From contig JAWHQI010000009.1 in NCBI GenBank assembly GCA_033032865.1, positions 13,844,001 through 13,908,000 of the forward strand: a stretch of DNA of 64,000 bases, written 5' to 3'. The stretch is from Dactylorhiza incarnata. Its lineage: Eukaryota; Streptophyta; Magnoliopsida; Asparagales; Orchidaceae. The notes beneath the pieces were generated by a model. The model did not search any database. It saw nothing but the letters and a program-made list of their open reading frames with translations, and was not told where the DNA came from. Made by a program: the position numbers and the translations under genes. This document shows, piece after piece, positions 1-12,595 of this stretch; the stretch's first letter is position 1, and every line of letters starts with the position of its first letter.

Positions 1-574
1 CAAAGTCTCTGCAGATCATCACCATCAAAAGCAGAGGCTAATCAAGAGCAGATTTTGTGGGGGCTTTACATTGGTTGTTCTTCAATCAGCCATCACAAGA
101 ATTCTGAGAACAGAATTCATACAATATTCTTTCTTCTCCTTCTCTTTCTCATTCTGTAAAAGAGTTTTATTAATCCCTCTTCAAAGGATTCAGTGGTTCA
201 AGATCTCCTTATCAAAAGATCTGGTGGTTCAAGATCTTCTTACCAAAAGATCTGGTGGTTCATGATCTCCTTATCAAAAGATCAGTGGTTCTAAGAGTCT
301 CCTGATTAAAAGACTCATGCACAGGTGGTGCATTCTTACCAGGTGGTAGAAGAGAGGACTACCCACATTTTGGGGAACCTTTATAAAATTCATTGTGTCT
401 GTGCTGTCTGATTTTCTTATTCTGCACTTTATTTCCTACATTCTTTATTCTGCCTGGATTGTTAAGCATAACTCTTTAGAGTCATTTATTGTTAAACACA
501 GTTAGGATAGAAATAATTTTAAAACTCTATTCACCCCCTCTAGAGGAATCTTAGAGGCACAATGTGCACTGTCA
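1..574 (+). repeat. Sirevirus-like Copia LTR fragment, family X (3' part)
   Basis: This is the downstream part of an LTR of the same family as those at 4948-6643 and 53931-55561, here on the plus strand. It shares the alternating 'aagatct' / 'agagtctcctt' blocks (about 180-330), the 'cccacattttggggaac' block near 365-382, the 'attcaccccctctagagg' block near 530-547 and the terminal 'tgcactgtca'. The upstream part lies outside the window. No tRNA primer site follows, so it may be a solo LTR or a truncated end. Confidence 0.8.
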
Positions 575-1943
575 AAGTGTATGCCAAAATCTAAAAATTC
601 CTATAGTTTAACGCTTCGAAACATGAATTTATGACCACACTAGAATTGACATTTATGTTTAAAGTATTTTTGAAAGAAAAGCATGCGTAGAATAGTAGTA
701 CATTCATCCCTCGATATAAAATGTTGTTTTAAAAAACATGCATATATGTTTCTTTGAAAAAAAATTAGTGTCACTAGGAGGAAATTTTTTTTCTTACTTT
801 CTAATGGGCTGACCCATTTTCGGGCATTTCTTTTCAAGGGTCACAGGTGAGGATTTATGCCTAGGATAAGCGTTCACGGTTCTCCTTACCTATTTGCTTT
901 TCATTCAGTTGTTTTACCTTTCCTAGTTATTGTACTTTTTATGTTTATGAACTCAGTGCAACCCAAATGTTTAAGATTTTCTATGTATCAGACAATATTT
1001 AGTATTCCTGAAAATTCAGATGTATAGTTCATTTCTTTTCTAGTTGGCTCAGTGAATTCAAAAAATTGAGGTAACTTTTTCCCCTTAGCCTAATTTACTA
1101 CTTCCAATGTAAGTTTTCTTTACTACTTTCTTTCATGCCTGCTATGTATCAATTTTATTACCATTGCTTAGTTTACTTCTTATCACGGATTCCATCCAGA
1201 CTGCTGATTTTTTGTAAAACTAGGTTGGAGTGTCACAACTTCGCTCTCCATACTTATCATTTTTACAGCATCTTATAAGCTGACAACCAATATTTTCAGT
1301 GGCTGCCCGCGGCCATAGCCCTTCGAGCTTATAAATATGGCATGAATAGTAGCTTTAGGGGCATCAAAAGCCGAGCCCAAAACCCACAACTACTCGAACG
1401 ACTGCTGAACAGGACACAACATTGCTTTTTGTTGAACAACTAAGATCCTATTTAAACCATTATTGGGCATATAATGTTAGTTAATTTTTGACATTGTCTC
1501 TGGATCTCTTCTCCACACTCATCATCTCTTCTTTGCATATTTTGCTTACATCCTTCTAAGTTGTCCATAAGTGTGACTTAGATGAGCTTTGCCCAGTTAT
1601 GTCAATCATCCAAAGTTAACATCACTCCCTATCGGCTTTGGGATTGCCCCAACACAATGAAGGGTGGAGTTTAGTTTTCTACCTCAACCACTTAAAATTT
1701 AGGGATTTCACTTCCTTGTGGCAGGAGTTAAGGGATCTTGAATCATTATGGCCTCCTCCATGCATTGGTTTAGACAAATGCCATCACAATAATAAATCAT
1801 ATGCCATCTTTTCCCGGTGAAAGGTGGCACCATCAAGTCACCATCTTTGGTAGCTATGGGATGAAGGCCGAATTTATAGAGAAGAAAAGTGCACCTCTAA
1901 AACAAGCAATACTTATTTGTAAAGAGTCATTGTTATTTTACTT
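575..1943. other. AT-rich stretch without recognisable genes
   Basis: About 1.4 kb with only short chance ORFs. I see no conserved protein motif, no LTR terminus, no tandem repeat and no RNA gene. It lies between the family-X LTR fragment and the left LTR of element H, and may be old host intergenic DNA or a decayed element. Confidence 0.5.
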
Positions 1944-3610
1944 TGGGTACCTAGATCACACCTAGGGGGGTGAATAGTGTGATGGGTTTTTTTTTCTAAT
2001 TTCAGCAAGATAATAAAAAGAAAAGCAAACAAAGAAAACACACAGTAATTTATAGAGGTTCCCCAAGAATGCCTTGGCTAGTCCTCTCTGCACACCACCT
2101 ATCTAGCAATGTGCTAGACTAAGTTAAACTCCTCCAAATCTCAGTCTTCTCCGCAAAAACTTACACTCATGCAACCAAAGCCCTACCTCAATCTCTACAA
2201 CCTTAGATCCACACTTAGATCTTTTACAAGATCCTACACTCAGATTCCCACTGGAATCCTTCCACTCAGATCCAAAGGGTCCTACATCTCAGGATCCAAG
2301 AGCCCTACAACTCAAGCTTACACCAAAGCCCTACACTTAGATCTCAGAAGAGATCCTACATCAATAGTTTATAAGTTTATTATTTGCAATACAACTTAGA
2401 CTCAAATAATAAAGAAATGAATTATCTTGAGTCTTCTATAGAAGCACAACAGAGAGGCTTCTTCTTCCTTGATCAGAACTTAGAATTAATCTTCTTGAAG
2501 CATGTAATTTTGATCAGAAAAACTTTCTTACAGAATTGAACTTCTTATTCAAATAGATGTTCTTCAGAGAAAAACTGATTGGCTGAGTAATACTTGATCA
2601 AATGGATGAATCAGATCTTGATTGAACATGCTCTAAAGATTCTGCAAGATAACAAGAGAATGAACTGTAGCAGCACCTTATGGTTCTTCCTTTGAGAAAA
2701 TTTTCAGCTACCTCTAATGGATTTGCGTTCTCGTTTCGTTCTCAAATCATTCACAAATGTTAAAGATATAATTTTAGAGAAATTTCTGATATCTGAACCC
2801 CTAAGGTCTTTATATAGAGTTAATTACCAACGACTAGAAATCAAGAAGGATTTAATTAATTAAAACCTTTCAGAATAAATTCCCTGATTGGCGCATCAAA
2901 TGGTGGATTTCAAAATGAAATTTAAGTTAAGGCTCAATTCCCAACTTTCTTCTCACGTCTAGTATATATAGAAATCTTCTGGACGATATGCTGTTCTAGA
3001 CAATATAGGTCTTCTGGACAATATAGCTCTTCTAGTTGATATAAGCCTTCTGGATGATATAGATTTTCTAGTTAATATAGGCCTTCTGGTCGATATAGTT
3101 CTTTTAGTCGATATAGGCCTTCTGGATGATATAAGCCTTATAGTTTATATAGAAAACTTGTCGTTGAGATCATCTAGCCGATACAGCTGCAGCCTAGACG
3201 ACATAGAGGCCTTGTCATCTAGATCATCTAGCCAATACAGCTGTGGTCTAGACGACATAGAGGCCTTGTTGTCTAAATCATCTAGCCGATATCTGACTTA
3301 GCCAATTTTGGGCCTAATCCAACATGTTGGTTATCTTTGCAGCATCATCTCCAAACCTTTTCCAAATGATTTTTTCTTGATAGTGACAAGTATAATATAG
3401 TGTTAGGTCATAAGTCAACACATGTTTTACACCATGAAGAATTACACAGGAAAAACACTGTTTGAGTGAATATAAGCCTAACCCTACATTATCCATGCAC
3501 TTTAGTTATTCCGGTCACATCAAAACTAAGATATACATCAAATACATGATGTGTTTATCGTTATCCCGAGGGCTTCTTCAAATCAAGAATCTTTTGGTCA
3601 TTATTCCACA
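1944..3610 (-). repeat. Element H 3' LTR (Sirevirus-like Copia)
   Basis: Read on the minus strand it starts TGTGGAATAATG just after a purine tract (3611-3626) and ends near the 'cacacctaggggggtgaat' block (1966-1984), the usual Sirevirus-type LTR end. Positions about 2985-3295 hold many degenerate words of the type GACGATATAG and CTAGACGACATAG. The same words recur at about 48180-48270, just upstream of H's ORF3, which ties this LTR to H. The outer (left) boundary is approximate; I could not find a target duplication. Confidence 0.65.
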
Positions 3611-3626
3611 CATTCTCCCCCTATTT
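3611..3626 (-). other. Polypurine tract of element H
   Basis: On the minus strand this reads AAATAGGGGGAGAATG directly before the LTR start. This matches the known Sirevirus core tract AAGGGGGAGA that primes plus-strand DNA synthesis. Confidence 0.65.
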
Positions 3627-3806
3627 GAAGATGTCAGAATCTCGTATAACAATAGACACTTATGCATAACTATAAGTAAAGTTGATACAAGGCATAAAAT
3701 AAACATTCCATTATATAGTAGTTTCAGAACAATGTTTATATTAGGGTTTTTAAATATATCATTAATAACCCAAGAGTGCCTTATTTCTATTAGCTTTTCT
3801 TGACCA

Positions 3807-4947
3807 TTAAACACTATCTCCATCATCTTTCCTCCTTTGTCTTTCAACATAGCCTAATGGTTTAGGAATATATATGGGAGGAGGAGGTGGTCCATTATGA
3901 TACTTTCTCATGTGAATCTTCCTCTTCCTCTCTTGTTCTTCATGCTTGTTCCATTCCACAGAGCTATAATACCTTGACATATTAGTACCTTGACTGCCAA
4001 ACTGATTCCATGTATACAATATTATGGACTTAGATTTTGGGCTCCACTCTTCATAGCCAGAAAGTTTCTGAATTACCTCTCTTCTCTTTTTCCTGTCCAA
4101 CATCACTTCTGCATGTGTTACTACATTGCTTTTATGAGATGACTCAGGAAGATGAGGATTGTCAGAGAACTGCTCAACTTGGGGTTCATGATATGCAGGC
4201 TCTGAATCATAATTCAGTTGGGGTAGATTCAAGACAAACCTTGTTGCATTTAAGACCCAAACAGCCTGGTCAGCACCATGCTTTATAATAACTTCCTCCC
4301 CATTTCTGACTTCTTCAGATACATGCTGACAAATGTTTCCCTGAAGGTCAATTATTTTATTTCTGAGCATGTTCACTCCTTTAGTGATATGATTCTTTGG
4401 TTCCAGGAGGTGTTCATCAAGCAGTTGGCTACAAAAATGAACTCTTTCAAGAACATTCATTCTATTCTCTGTCATATTGTTAGCAGTTGACTGGAATGCA
4501 TTTTGAAGATTTTTTGATGTAACACACTAATTCTCTATGATATATGCTAGCCCTTTATGAATAGTTTCTAGTTGTTGGGATGTATGGTCCACAGCAGGAG
4601 CAACCCTCATGAAGAAATTCAGTGTCTGGTCATTCAATTAATGCATCTCAGCTTTAACTCCTGCTATTTCTTCAGATAATTCCTTTCTCACACACTGGAC
4701 TGCCTTGTCCACATAACACTCAAAGTGTTTTGTTTGACTATCCAACAAAGATTTCATCTGATCCATTAAGGAACCAGGAAGTGCTTTACTGGTTGTAGGA
4801 ATGGGGTTGCTAGGCTCTCCAGTATTGTTGGAATGGTAGAATCTATCCCAGATTCATAGTCCTCGTACATACAGTCAGGAGTGTCATTCTTGGCAGATTG
4901 CTTCTCAGCTTCTAGCTCTATCATAACTGATTTCCCTTTGTGCACCA
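3807..4947 (-). pseudogene. Element H ORF3 (env-position ORF), C-terminal part
   Basis: This is the downstream part of the third ORF of element H, which follows pol in many Sireviruses. The other part is at 46689-47954. Insertion of X1 split the gene: CACCA at 4943-4947 is repeated at 46684-46688, and the reading frame runs across the restored junction. The first part here ends at a stop at 4766. A second open block (4475-3807, about 222 codons, a different frame) is rich in charged residues and ends in a basic region with a short proline run. There is no signal peptide or convincing membrane segment. I do not know its function; placement after pol is the only basis for calling it env-position. 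Confidence 0.6.
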
Positions 4948-6643
4948 TGAAAGTGCACAATGTAACCTCTGAGTATTCTCTAGTGGGGGTGGGGTGGGGG
5001 GTGGGGGTGGGGTGGGGGGGGGGGGGGGGGGGGTGATGGGGGGTGGGGTGGGGTGGGGGTGGGGTGGGTGAATAAAGATTTAAAACTTTTACCCTAAATA
5101 TGCACACACAATAAAACTTTTAACAACGATGCAATCGACAAATCCAATTCAGAATAAAAAAAACACAGATTGCAGAAATAATAAATGTGACAACATAGAA
5201 AAGCAAGACACAGAAGAGGCAAGTTTTATAGTGGTTCCCCAAAATGTGGGTACTCCACACTTCTACCTTCTTGGTAGGAAGGGACAATAAGTGCCTGAGT
5301 CTTTTGGTAAGGAGACTCTTAGAACCACTCACTGAGTCTATTGATAAGGAGACTCTTAGAACCTGTAACTGAGTCTTTTGATAGGAGACTCTTAGAACCA
5401 CTGAGTCTTTTGATAAGGAGACTCATAGAACTAACTTAATCCTTTGGAGAGGGATTCTTAGGACTCTTTACTCAGTTACAATAAAAGAAATGAGAATAAA
5501 GGAGGAGAAGAAGAAAGAATAGGATTCTTCTATTTGAATCCTTCTTCAACTATCACTCAGGATGATGTCACTTGATGTTTGTCAGGATCTGTATAGGATG
5601 AACTCTTGCTTAAGATAAAGAAAAATGTAAGAGTTGTTTTGCTTGTGATCCTGATAATCTTTATACTCTTGATGACTTCCTGCTGTAAGAGAGAAGAAGA
5701 AGCAGTCGTAGTGTTTGTATTTCCTGTACATAGACATTCTCTTCTTTTGTCTGTGTTAGAACTTGAGGAAGAAGAAGAAGACTGAATAGAATTCCTTAGT
5801 TATTGTTCTCTTATTTCTTCTGTATACTTATTCTTTGTCAAATAGTGTTTGAAATTGTTTCCTCTTCTGTTATATCCTCAGAAGGAATATCCATTGGACA
5901 ACAAGTATTTCTTTCTATTTCTATTTCACGTCCCGTCAATCTGATTTGAATAACTTCCAAGAATGTGTTTGTTGTCTCGCTGGAGTACTCCATTCCATTC
6001 TTAGCAATAAACGATCCGTTAGAATTTGATTTATATCATTGGATACCTTCTGGAAAAGCATCAGAAAAGACAGAAGAAAAATATTCAATTTCTGTCTGTA
6101 TTCGACGTAGCGTCGAATTCATCTCACTTCTACTCGACGCACCTCCGAGTTCTTATAGAAGCAGCTTCGAAATCCTTCTTAGCTATGACTGAACTCAGAT
6201 ATAGACATTGCGTCGAATACTTATCTACGTATCCATTGAGTTAAAGACTTGGGCTTTGAACTTCATCTTCTGCGTCAAATTCTTGTCGAAGTTGCGTCGA
6301 CTTCTGATATTGCTTTGACAAGCTCTGTCTTCTGCGTCGAGTACATCTCGATGTTGCATCGACTTCAACTATACTTTTACTTCAGTCTGAGTTACTTCTA
6401 CTTGTATTTGAAGTTGCTTTGACTCTTATTCAAAGTTGTGTTGACTTCTATTCAACGCAATTTTAACTCAACTGAATTTTATGCTTAATTTGGACTGGAC
6501 TTGACACTCTAGTGCGAGTGTGATATCCTAGGACATCTAATGACCAATTTACCTTTTCTATACAACATGGGTAACACATCCTAGACTATGAAATTACTTT
6601 AAGATAATTTATAAGATAAATCACAAGGCTGTTTTTCCCAATA
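4948..6643 (-). repeat. X1 3' LTR
   Basis: 1696 bp. On the minus strand it begins TATTGGGAAAAAC (ancestral TGTTGGG) and ends TGCACTTTCA. It aligns by eye block for block with 53931-55561: terminal 'tgaaagtgcac', a G-run, 'ggttccccaaaatgtgggta', and the 'gagtctttt' / 'aaggagactcttagaacc' repeats. Positions about 6100-6480 carry many TCGACG / GCGTCGA words, some with C-to-T or G-to-A changes. The G-run near the end has expanded into a G-rich block at 4985-5071. Confidence 0.85.
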
Positions 6644-6728
6644 ATCTCACCCTATTTATCTTAACAAATTTTACAAATAATTTAAGTGATTTCGAACATG
6701 TTGTTAAATAAACAGAGTACAAACAAAT
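6644..6728 (-). other. X1 polypurine tract and 3' flank
   Basis: The segment next to the 3' LTR reads AAATAGGGTGAGAT on the minus strand, a purine tract. The flank 'atttatcttaacaaatttta' also follows the X3 3' LTR (55569-55588), confirming the same family. The segment continues at 43244 after the Gypsy-1 insertion. Confidence 0.7.
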
Positions 6729-7250
6729 TTGTATAACCCCGGTGTCCGCCAGGAGGTGAACAAAGACAAAGGAACCAACAGGAGAAAAGAGTAAGAAGGC
6801 GAGCGAGCCAGGGGACCGGGCGAGCCGAGCTCTCACCGGCCGCTTGCGTGAGGGCGAGCGGGCCAGGTCCTCGTCGGTTGCTCGCAAGAAGGTGAGCGAG
6901 CCGAGCCTCTCGGTTCCCGAGAGATGCCCTTATGGGCGGCTCGCCTAGGAAGGGTTCATGATCGTTTTTACCCAAAAACCCTTGATGGTCTGCAGTTAGC
7001 CCCTCCAAAAAGTGGAGTTTGGCTGCTGGCAGGCCATTTTGGGTTGCGTATAGCAAAAGAGTAAGGCGGAATCCCGCTATTAGCAGACCAGAATTGAAAA
7101 CTATATATAAACCTTGAAGGGCACCTTTGGAGAGGATTCTAATCTCAGTTTTCTGAGCTTCTTCCTCCCTAGGTGATCTTGGCTTAGCTCTCAGGCTCTC
7201 CAATGTGCCCAGTCTCAACTTTAGCTTGGGAGGGGAAGTGCTCAAAGATC
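6729..7250 (+). repeat. Gypsy-1 5' LTR, first part
   Basis: It starts TGTATAACCCCGGTGTC and matches 26145-26537, including 'gccaggaggtgaac' and the GCGAGCGAGCC-rich block (6799-6911). It is interrupted at 7250 by Copia-1 and resumes at 13770. The block 'gggcacctttggagagg' (7119-7135) is also found at the start of the 3' LTR second part. Confidence 0.85.
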
Positions 7251-8419
7251 TGTTAAATTTTTTGATTTGAATCATTTAGGAGTAAGCAGAAGTTGCATCA
7301 ACTGAGTTATAGCCAAACAACCACAATATGCCACACAACAACACAAAGTTTTATTGAATCACAATACTTGATTACAGTGCGAGGTATACATGGCGAGACA
7401 TGATTCATAAGAATCACGGAGGAGAGAAGAACAAAACACACCAAAAACAAAACTGGCGGCCTAACAAGCAGAGACCGCACAGACCGCTCAACTCCAGAGA
7501 TCGCCCGGCTTGACCTGAGACCGCACGAACAGAAAACAGCCAAGACAACTTCAGACTGCCACCTCAGACCGCACTGCAAGATGCCACCTCAAACCGCACA
7601 AACTGGAGCTTATTTGAACAAAGAACAGAAGCTGTCGCCAGACCGCAACTCAGATCGCCTAACCGCTGAAGGTCGCCTGATCGCTGAGCTCGCTGCGAAC
7701 AACACAAGAACAATCATAAACCAGTTCGCAGACAAGCCGCTGTCGAACTGTTTATTCAAGCAGCTGTGAAATCACCAAGGAAGGAGACCGCAACCTGCTG
7801 ACCGCAAACCTGCGAACACAACAAACAATCAACTCGCTTCCGAGACCGACCGACCTCAAAGTTGAGACCGCACGAAATATCCCAGGCCCTAGTTCTTACA
7901 GTTCTCGTTAAGAATGACGGGCCATGCACCCCTATTTATAGGCGACAAAATGGATGTCGTCACCGCCACAAAAGAGATACAGTCACGACCCGCCAGATCG
8001 CCAGTGGTCTCACAGTACAGACCGCGCGATCACACCACTTGGACAACCTTCCGTCCAAGACCGCAGATCAGCAGGCAGACCGCGCATAAGCCGCGCGAAC
8101 ACAAGAACACTCCTTCCTTAGATCACCAAGAGCAAACAAAGAACATCTGGTCGACTTTAGATAAGTCGTCAGATCGCCCAGCATAAGCCGCCCGGTCAAG
8201 AACAGACCGCCCGGTCTTCTACGAAGAAGGTAGACCAACCAAGTAGAACAACCCGGGAAGAGACTGGAACAAACAGGAATAGACCGGCCAACCAGCAGAC
8301 CGCCAGAACCAACCCGGCAGAGCCAGACCGATAAAACACCAACACAGACCGCGCGGTCCCTGCGGTCTCCAAAATTCAGACCGCCGGCCACCTTCCACTT
8401 CACTTCAATAATTTCAACA
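7251..8419 (-). repeat. Copia-1 3' LTR
   Basis: 1169 bp, near-identical to 12596-13764. It is packed with short words GACCGC, GATCGCC and GCGGTC, including GACCGCGCGGTC-like palindromes (one at 8346-8357). The words run through most of about 7460-8395. Confidence 0.95.
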
Positions 8420-9364
8420 CTCCCCCTTGAAGTGGGAAGTGGAAACTAGCCCGAGTAAACTCCGCAACCGAGTAAACGGTCCCTTCGCCAGCGGCTTTGT
8501 GAAGACGTCTGCAACATTGTCCGCACTCCGAACAAGCTCGACCATAAGAGATCCTCCCAACACCTTTTCACGAATGAAATGGTGATCAATCTCAATATGT
8601 TTGGTCCTCGCGTGACAAACTGGATTATTAACCAGCTTGAGAGCACTCTCATTGTCCCCCCGTAGCATAGTGGGAGCTCGAACCTCCTCATGAACGTCCT
8701 CCACCAACCTCCTGAGCCAAAGGACTTCCTGAGCTGCCAAGGCCGAAGCCTTGTATTCTGCTTCTGTGGTAGATACGGACACCGAGTCCTGCTTTTTGCT
8801 GCACCAAGAAATAGCTGTGGGGCCAGTCATAAAGACAAAACCAGACGTTGATCTTCGATCATCCACGTCTCCCCCGTAATCAACATCCATGTATCCAAGC
8901 AACTCCAAGCTTGACCCTCTCCTATATAGGAGACCCAAATTAGAGGTTGACTTCACATATTTCAGAATTCCTTTTGCCGCCAGGAGATGAGGCTTCCGTG
9001 GCTCCGCCATGTACCGACTCACTTTGCCAACTGCATAAGCAATATCTGGCCTCGTGATGGTCAAGTAAATCAAGATCCCAACAAGAGCTCGGAACACCAA
9101 CAGATTAGATAGAACTCTCCCCTCATCCTTCCGAAGTTTATGATGTTGTTCCAGAGGTATAAAGCTGCTCTTCCCTTCCTCCATGCCAAATCGTTGAACG
9201 ATCCGCTCCGCATATCCAGTCTGAGAAACGAGCACTCCGCTCTCCCGCCTCTGAACCTCGAGTCCAAGGAAATGGTGGAGCTCACCCAGATCCTTCATCT
9301 CAAACCTGACAGCAAGCTCAGCTCTCAGCCTCGCTACTTGCCTGCTTCGAGTTCCCGGTGACAA
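8414..9364 (-). pseudogene. pol: Copia-1 pol: end of RT plus RNase H
   Basis: About 316 codons, continuing the Copia-1 polyprotein after a frameshift near 9335-9345, just after the YVDD box of the RT. It starts within the RT connection (motif HHFLGLEVQR). It then has the Copia RNase H core: the DDRRSTSGF block, the [21 protein letters not shown] block carrying the catalytic Glu, and the GDNESALKL block carrying an Asp. It ends with [15 protein letters not shown] and an ADVFTKPL block. Length and order are normal for Copia RNase H. The methionine at 9364 is not a biological start; this segment belongs to the polyprotein at 9318-12506. The stop at 8414-8416 lies just inside the 3' LTR, a common arrangement. 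Confidence 0.9.
8420..8435 (-). other. Copia-1 polypurine tract
   Basis: On the minus strand this reads CACTTCAAGGGGGAG, immediately before the 3' LTR start TGTTGAAATT. It is the expected plus-strand primer. Confidence 0.8.
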
Positions 9365-12300
9365 TCATGTCATCCACATACAACAGAACAATAACCTGAA
9401 GCGCCCCCTCCTTCTTGACGAACAAGCTAGAATCAGAGTCTGAAGCAAAGAACCCGCAGAATAGAAGATACTCCGCGATCTTTCCGTACCACGCCCGAGG
9501 CGCTTGCTTGAACCCATACAGGGCTTTCTTCAGTTTGCAGACGTAGTCTGAATACTCCTCCGAGATGAAGCCCGACGGTTGGATCATGAAGATATCCTTG
9601 TCAATCTCTCCGTATAAGAAAGCATTCTTCACATCGAGCTGCCAAATCTCCCATCCACTGGATGCCGCCAAAGCAATAGCAAATCGAACCGAGGTCATCT
9701 TTGCCACTGGACTGAACGTCTCATCATAATCTTCTCCATACTGCTGTGAGAAACTGCGAGCCACAAGGCGATCCTTGTATCGCTCGATCGTGCCGTCAGC
9801 TTTCTTCTTGAGCTTATAAACCCATTTGCATGTCACAGGGGTAATGCCGTTGGGCCTGGGCACTAGAGACCAAGTCTCATTCTTCTTGAGAGCACCCATC
9901 TCCTCTTGCATAGCAATGTCCCACTGCTTCACGCCTTTGGCCTTCTCAAAGCTCGACGTCTCCCTCTCATCCAAGGGATCAGCAAAGAAACATGAGACAA
10001 AGCTCACCATGTTTCCTCCTGCGTATCGATCAGGTGGCTTGATAGTCCTCTTCGACCTCCTAAGAGGTTGCTCCTGACTAACCACCTCCTCAGCTGCTTC
10101 TTCTGTGCTAGCTCCTCTTCCAGACGAACTTGGAGCATCGCTCCCCCTGCTTCCAGAACCTGAAGCCTCCATCTCAGAGCTTGACACAACTGGAGCTCCT
10201 GGTGAAACATGCAACTCCACTTGAAGATTTTCCACAGCTTTCCCTTTTTCATCAACCCTGCTCTCCGGTAGTTCAATTCCTGAACTCCCCTTATAGGAAG
10301 TCACCTCATCGAACACCACATCCCGAGATACCACTGATCTCCGTGTCTCAGGATCCATGCATCTCCATCCTTTCTTCCGCTCATCATACCCAACAAAGAC
10401 TAGCTTCCTTGCTTTCGCATCTAGCTTTGTCCGAAGAGCATCAGGGATATGCACATAACAGGTTGACCCGAACACCCGAAGGTGTGCAACGCTTGGTTTC
10501 TCCTTGAACATCAGTTCGTGAGGGGTCTTCATGTTGATAGGACTAAGAGGCATCCTGTTGATGACATATGCTGCACAAGATAATCCCTCCACCCAAAAAG
10601 ACTTTGGAATACTCTTGGCATGAAGCCAGCACTTGCAGGTTTTCGTCAGATGACGGATCTTCCTCTCCGCAACGCCATTTTGCTGTGGAGTATGGGCACA
10701 AGTGAGCTCTCTCCGAACGTCGTGCTTCCTGCAAAAACTTGAGAACTCACCAGCGGTGAACTCCCCAACATTGCCAGTTCTCAAATTTTTCACCCGCATG
10801 CCTAACCGACCTTCCACCAGCTCCTTGAACTCCACGAACTTCGCAAAAGCTTCTGACTTCTCTTTAAGAAAATACACCCAGACATATCTGGTATAATCGT
10901 CAATCAACACCAACATATATCTATTGCCTCCAAGGCTTGGAGTGGCAGTCGGCCCCATCAAATCACCGTGAATGCACTCCAACGGCGCTTTGCATCTTGT
11001 TTGCGATTTATCAAATGGAAGTCGATGAGACTTACCAAACTGACATCCTGCACAAACATGACCGTCTCCATAGGAGGATAAGCTAGGCAAGCCCTTGACA
11101 AGGCCCCTTACCGCCATAGCCTTCAATTTTTCCATGCCTACATGCCCCAACCTTTCATGCCAGATTGCCGCGCTATCGTTGGTCTTCATCTTGTCAACAT
11201 AGGTACTTGTCGATAAAACGAACAAGTCCTTCACCCGCTTTCCAACATGAATAACATCTCCCTTTATCTCTGGTTGAGTTTTAAGAAACTTCACTTCTGT
11301 TGGGCCAAACAGAACGTGATAACCGGCATCGACCGCATTGGTCACAGAGAAGAGATTCTTCTTCATACCAGGCACGTGATAAACACTCCTCAATGTGAGT
11401 GGACCCTTATCACTGCTCAAAGAGACAACACCTTCTTGTTCTACTTCATGAACAGAATTATCAGCCGTAATAATTACATCGTTACCTGAGTAAGGTGCCA
11501 AAGAAGAGTACTTTGATTCATCCCCGGTGAGGTGATGCCCACACCATGAATCCACGATCCAATCCTCTTCGAAGTTGATGGCAGCCAAGGCCTTAATGGG
11601 CTTGGGCGTCATATTGTCCACAAAGGCTCCTCCCCATCCAGCTTCATCAGACTTTGACTTCTCCTTCTCCGCTGCTTGTCCCGACTGAAGATTAACCCGA
11701 CAATCCTTCTTGAAGTGGCCGGTCTTATTGCACCTGAAGCACCTTGGTCCCTCTCCCTTCTTCTTCCCATCAGACTTAGAAGCATAACCCCTATCCTTCT
11801 GACCTGAAGTAGAGGGTCCATAATGACCTGGCTTCTTCTTCTCCCACTTCTTGTTCTTCTTCTTCCCAGAGAACAACACATCACTATCTCCCCCAGAGAT
11901 AGAAGTCCCCGCCATCTGTCTTGCCAAACTTTCCTGCGAAGCAAGTATGTTTTCCAGCTCCAACAGAGATGGCTGATTTGCCCAACCCTGAACTGATGTC
12001 ACAAAGGCAAGATACTCCTTCCGCAACCCGCTTATAATATGCCTCTTCAGTTTTGCCTCCGAGACGGGCTCATCAGGATCCAATGCGGAAATCTCTACTG
12101 TGAGGTTCTTCATCTTGAGAAAGAAGGTAGAGATAGAAAGATCACCTTGAGAGGCCTTCACCAACTCATTTTCAAGAAACTGTAGCCGAGCTACATTCTT
12201 CTTATTGAACAGCCCGTCCAAAGACGTCCAAATCTTAGCAGCAGATTTACATCCAATGATGTGATCAAATAACTCTGGTGAGATAGCCCTCTTGAGTGTG

Positions 12301-12506
12301 AACTCTGCCTTTGCATTAGTCCTCCTCCAAAGTCTCACCTCTGCCATATTATCTCCTGCTAAAAAAACTTATTGTGTGTCTTCTCCTCCAACTATCTCCC
12401 AAAGATCCTCGCCAAGTAAGTAACTCTCCATACACGACCTCCATTTCTTATAGTTAGTCGATGTGAGGAGTTCAATACCAAGTCCTCTTGCGTATCCAGC
12501 TTCCAT
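9318..12506 (-). pseudogene. gag-pol: Copia-1 gag-protease-integrase-RT polyprotein
   Basis: The natural start is the ATG at 12504-12506. After 45 codons with a typical Copia gag opening (NYKKWRSCM, then LWEIVGG), an in-frame TAA at 12369-12371 interrupts it. The main open frame runs from 12347 to 9318 (1009 codons). From residue 1 of that frame: gag UBN2-type region 1-150; zinc knuckle CX2CX4HX4C 203-216 (CFRCNKTGHFKKDC); protease near 266, reading DSW rather than DSG; integrase HHCC near 395-450; core near 475-570 with the second catalytic Asp position reading TGN instead of the usual DN; RT with YVDD near 990. The frame then shifts into 8414-9364. The LTRs are young, but the protease Gly and integrase Asp changes mean the copy could not move on its own. 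Confidence 0.93.
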
Positions 12507-12582
12507 GGCAAACTATGTGGTCTCTTCTTCACAAAGACGATGGCAACTCAAGTTGATCACTGCTTATCCACTCCAAGAACCT

Positions 12583-12595
12583 AGCTCTGATACCA
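12583..12595 (-). other. Copia-1 primer binding site (tRNA-iMet)
   Basis: On the minus strand TGGTATCAGAGC follows directly after the 5' LTR end (TTTTAACA). It is complementary to the 3' end of initiator tRNA-Met, the standard primer of plant Copia elements. Confidence 0.95.

Noticed and set aside
1638..2399. Short plus-strand ORFs at 1638-1820 and 2169-2399 as small genes
   Set aside because: The first has no motif or context; the second lies inside the H LTR and follows its degenerate repeats.
3320..3335. LTR boundary at CCAACATGTTGG (3321-3332)
   Set aside because: It looks like two LTR termini meeting, but no purine tract lies beside it; the tract at 3611-3626 places the boundary at 3610.
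4766..5107. Pro/His-rich minus-strand peptide
   Set aside because: Most of it translates the expanded G-rich block of the X1 LTR; only the part left of 4948 belongs to H ORF3.
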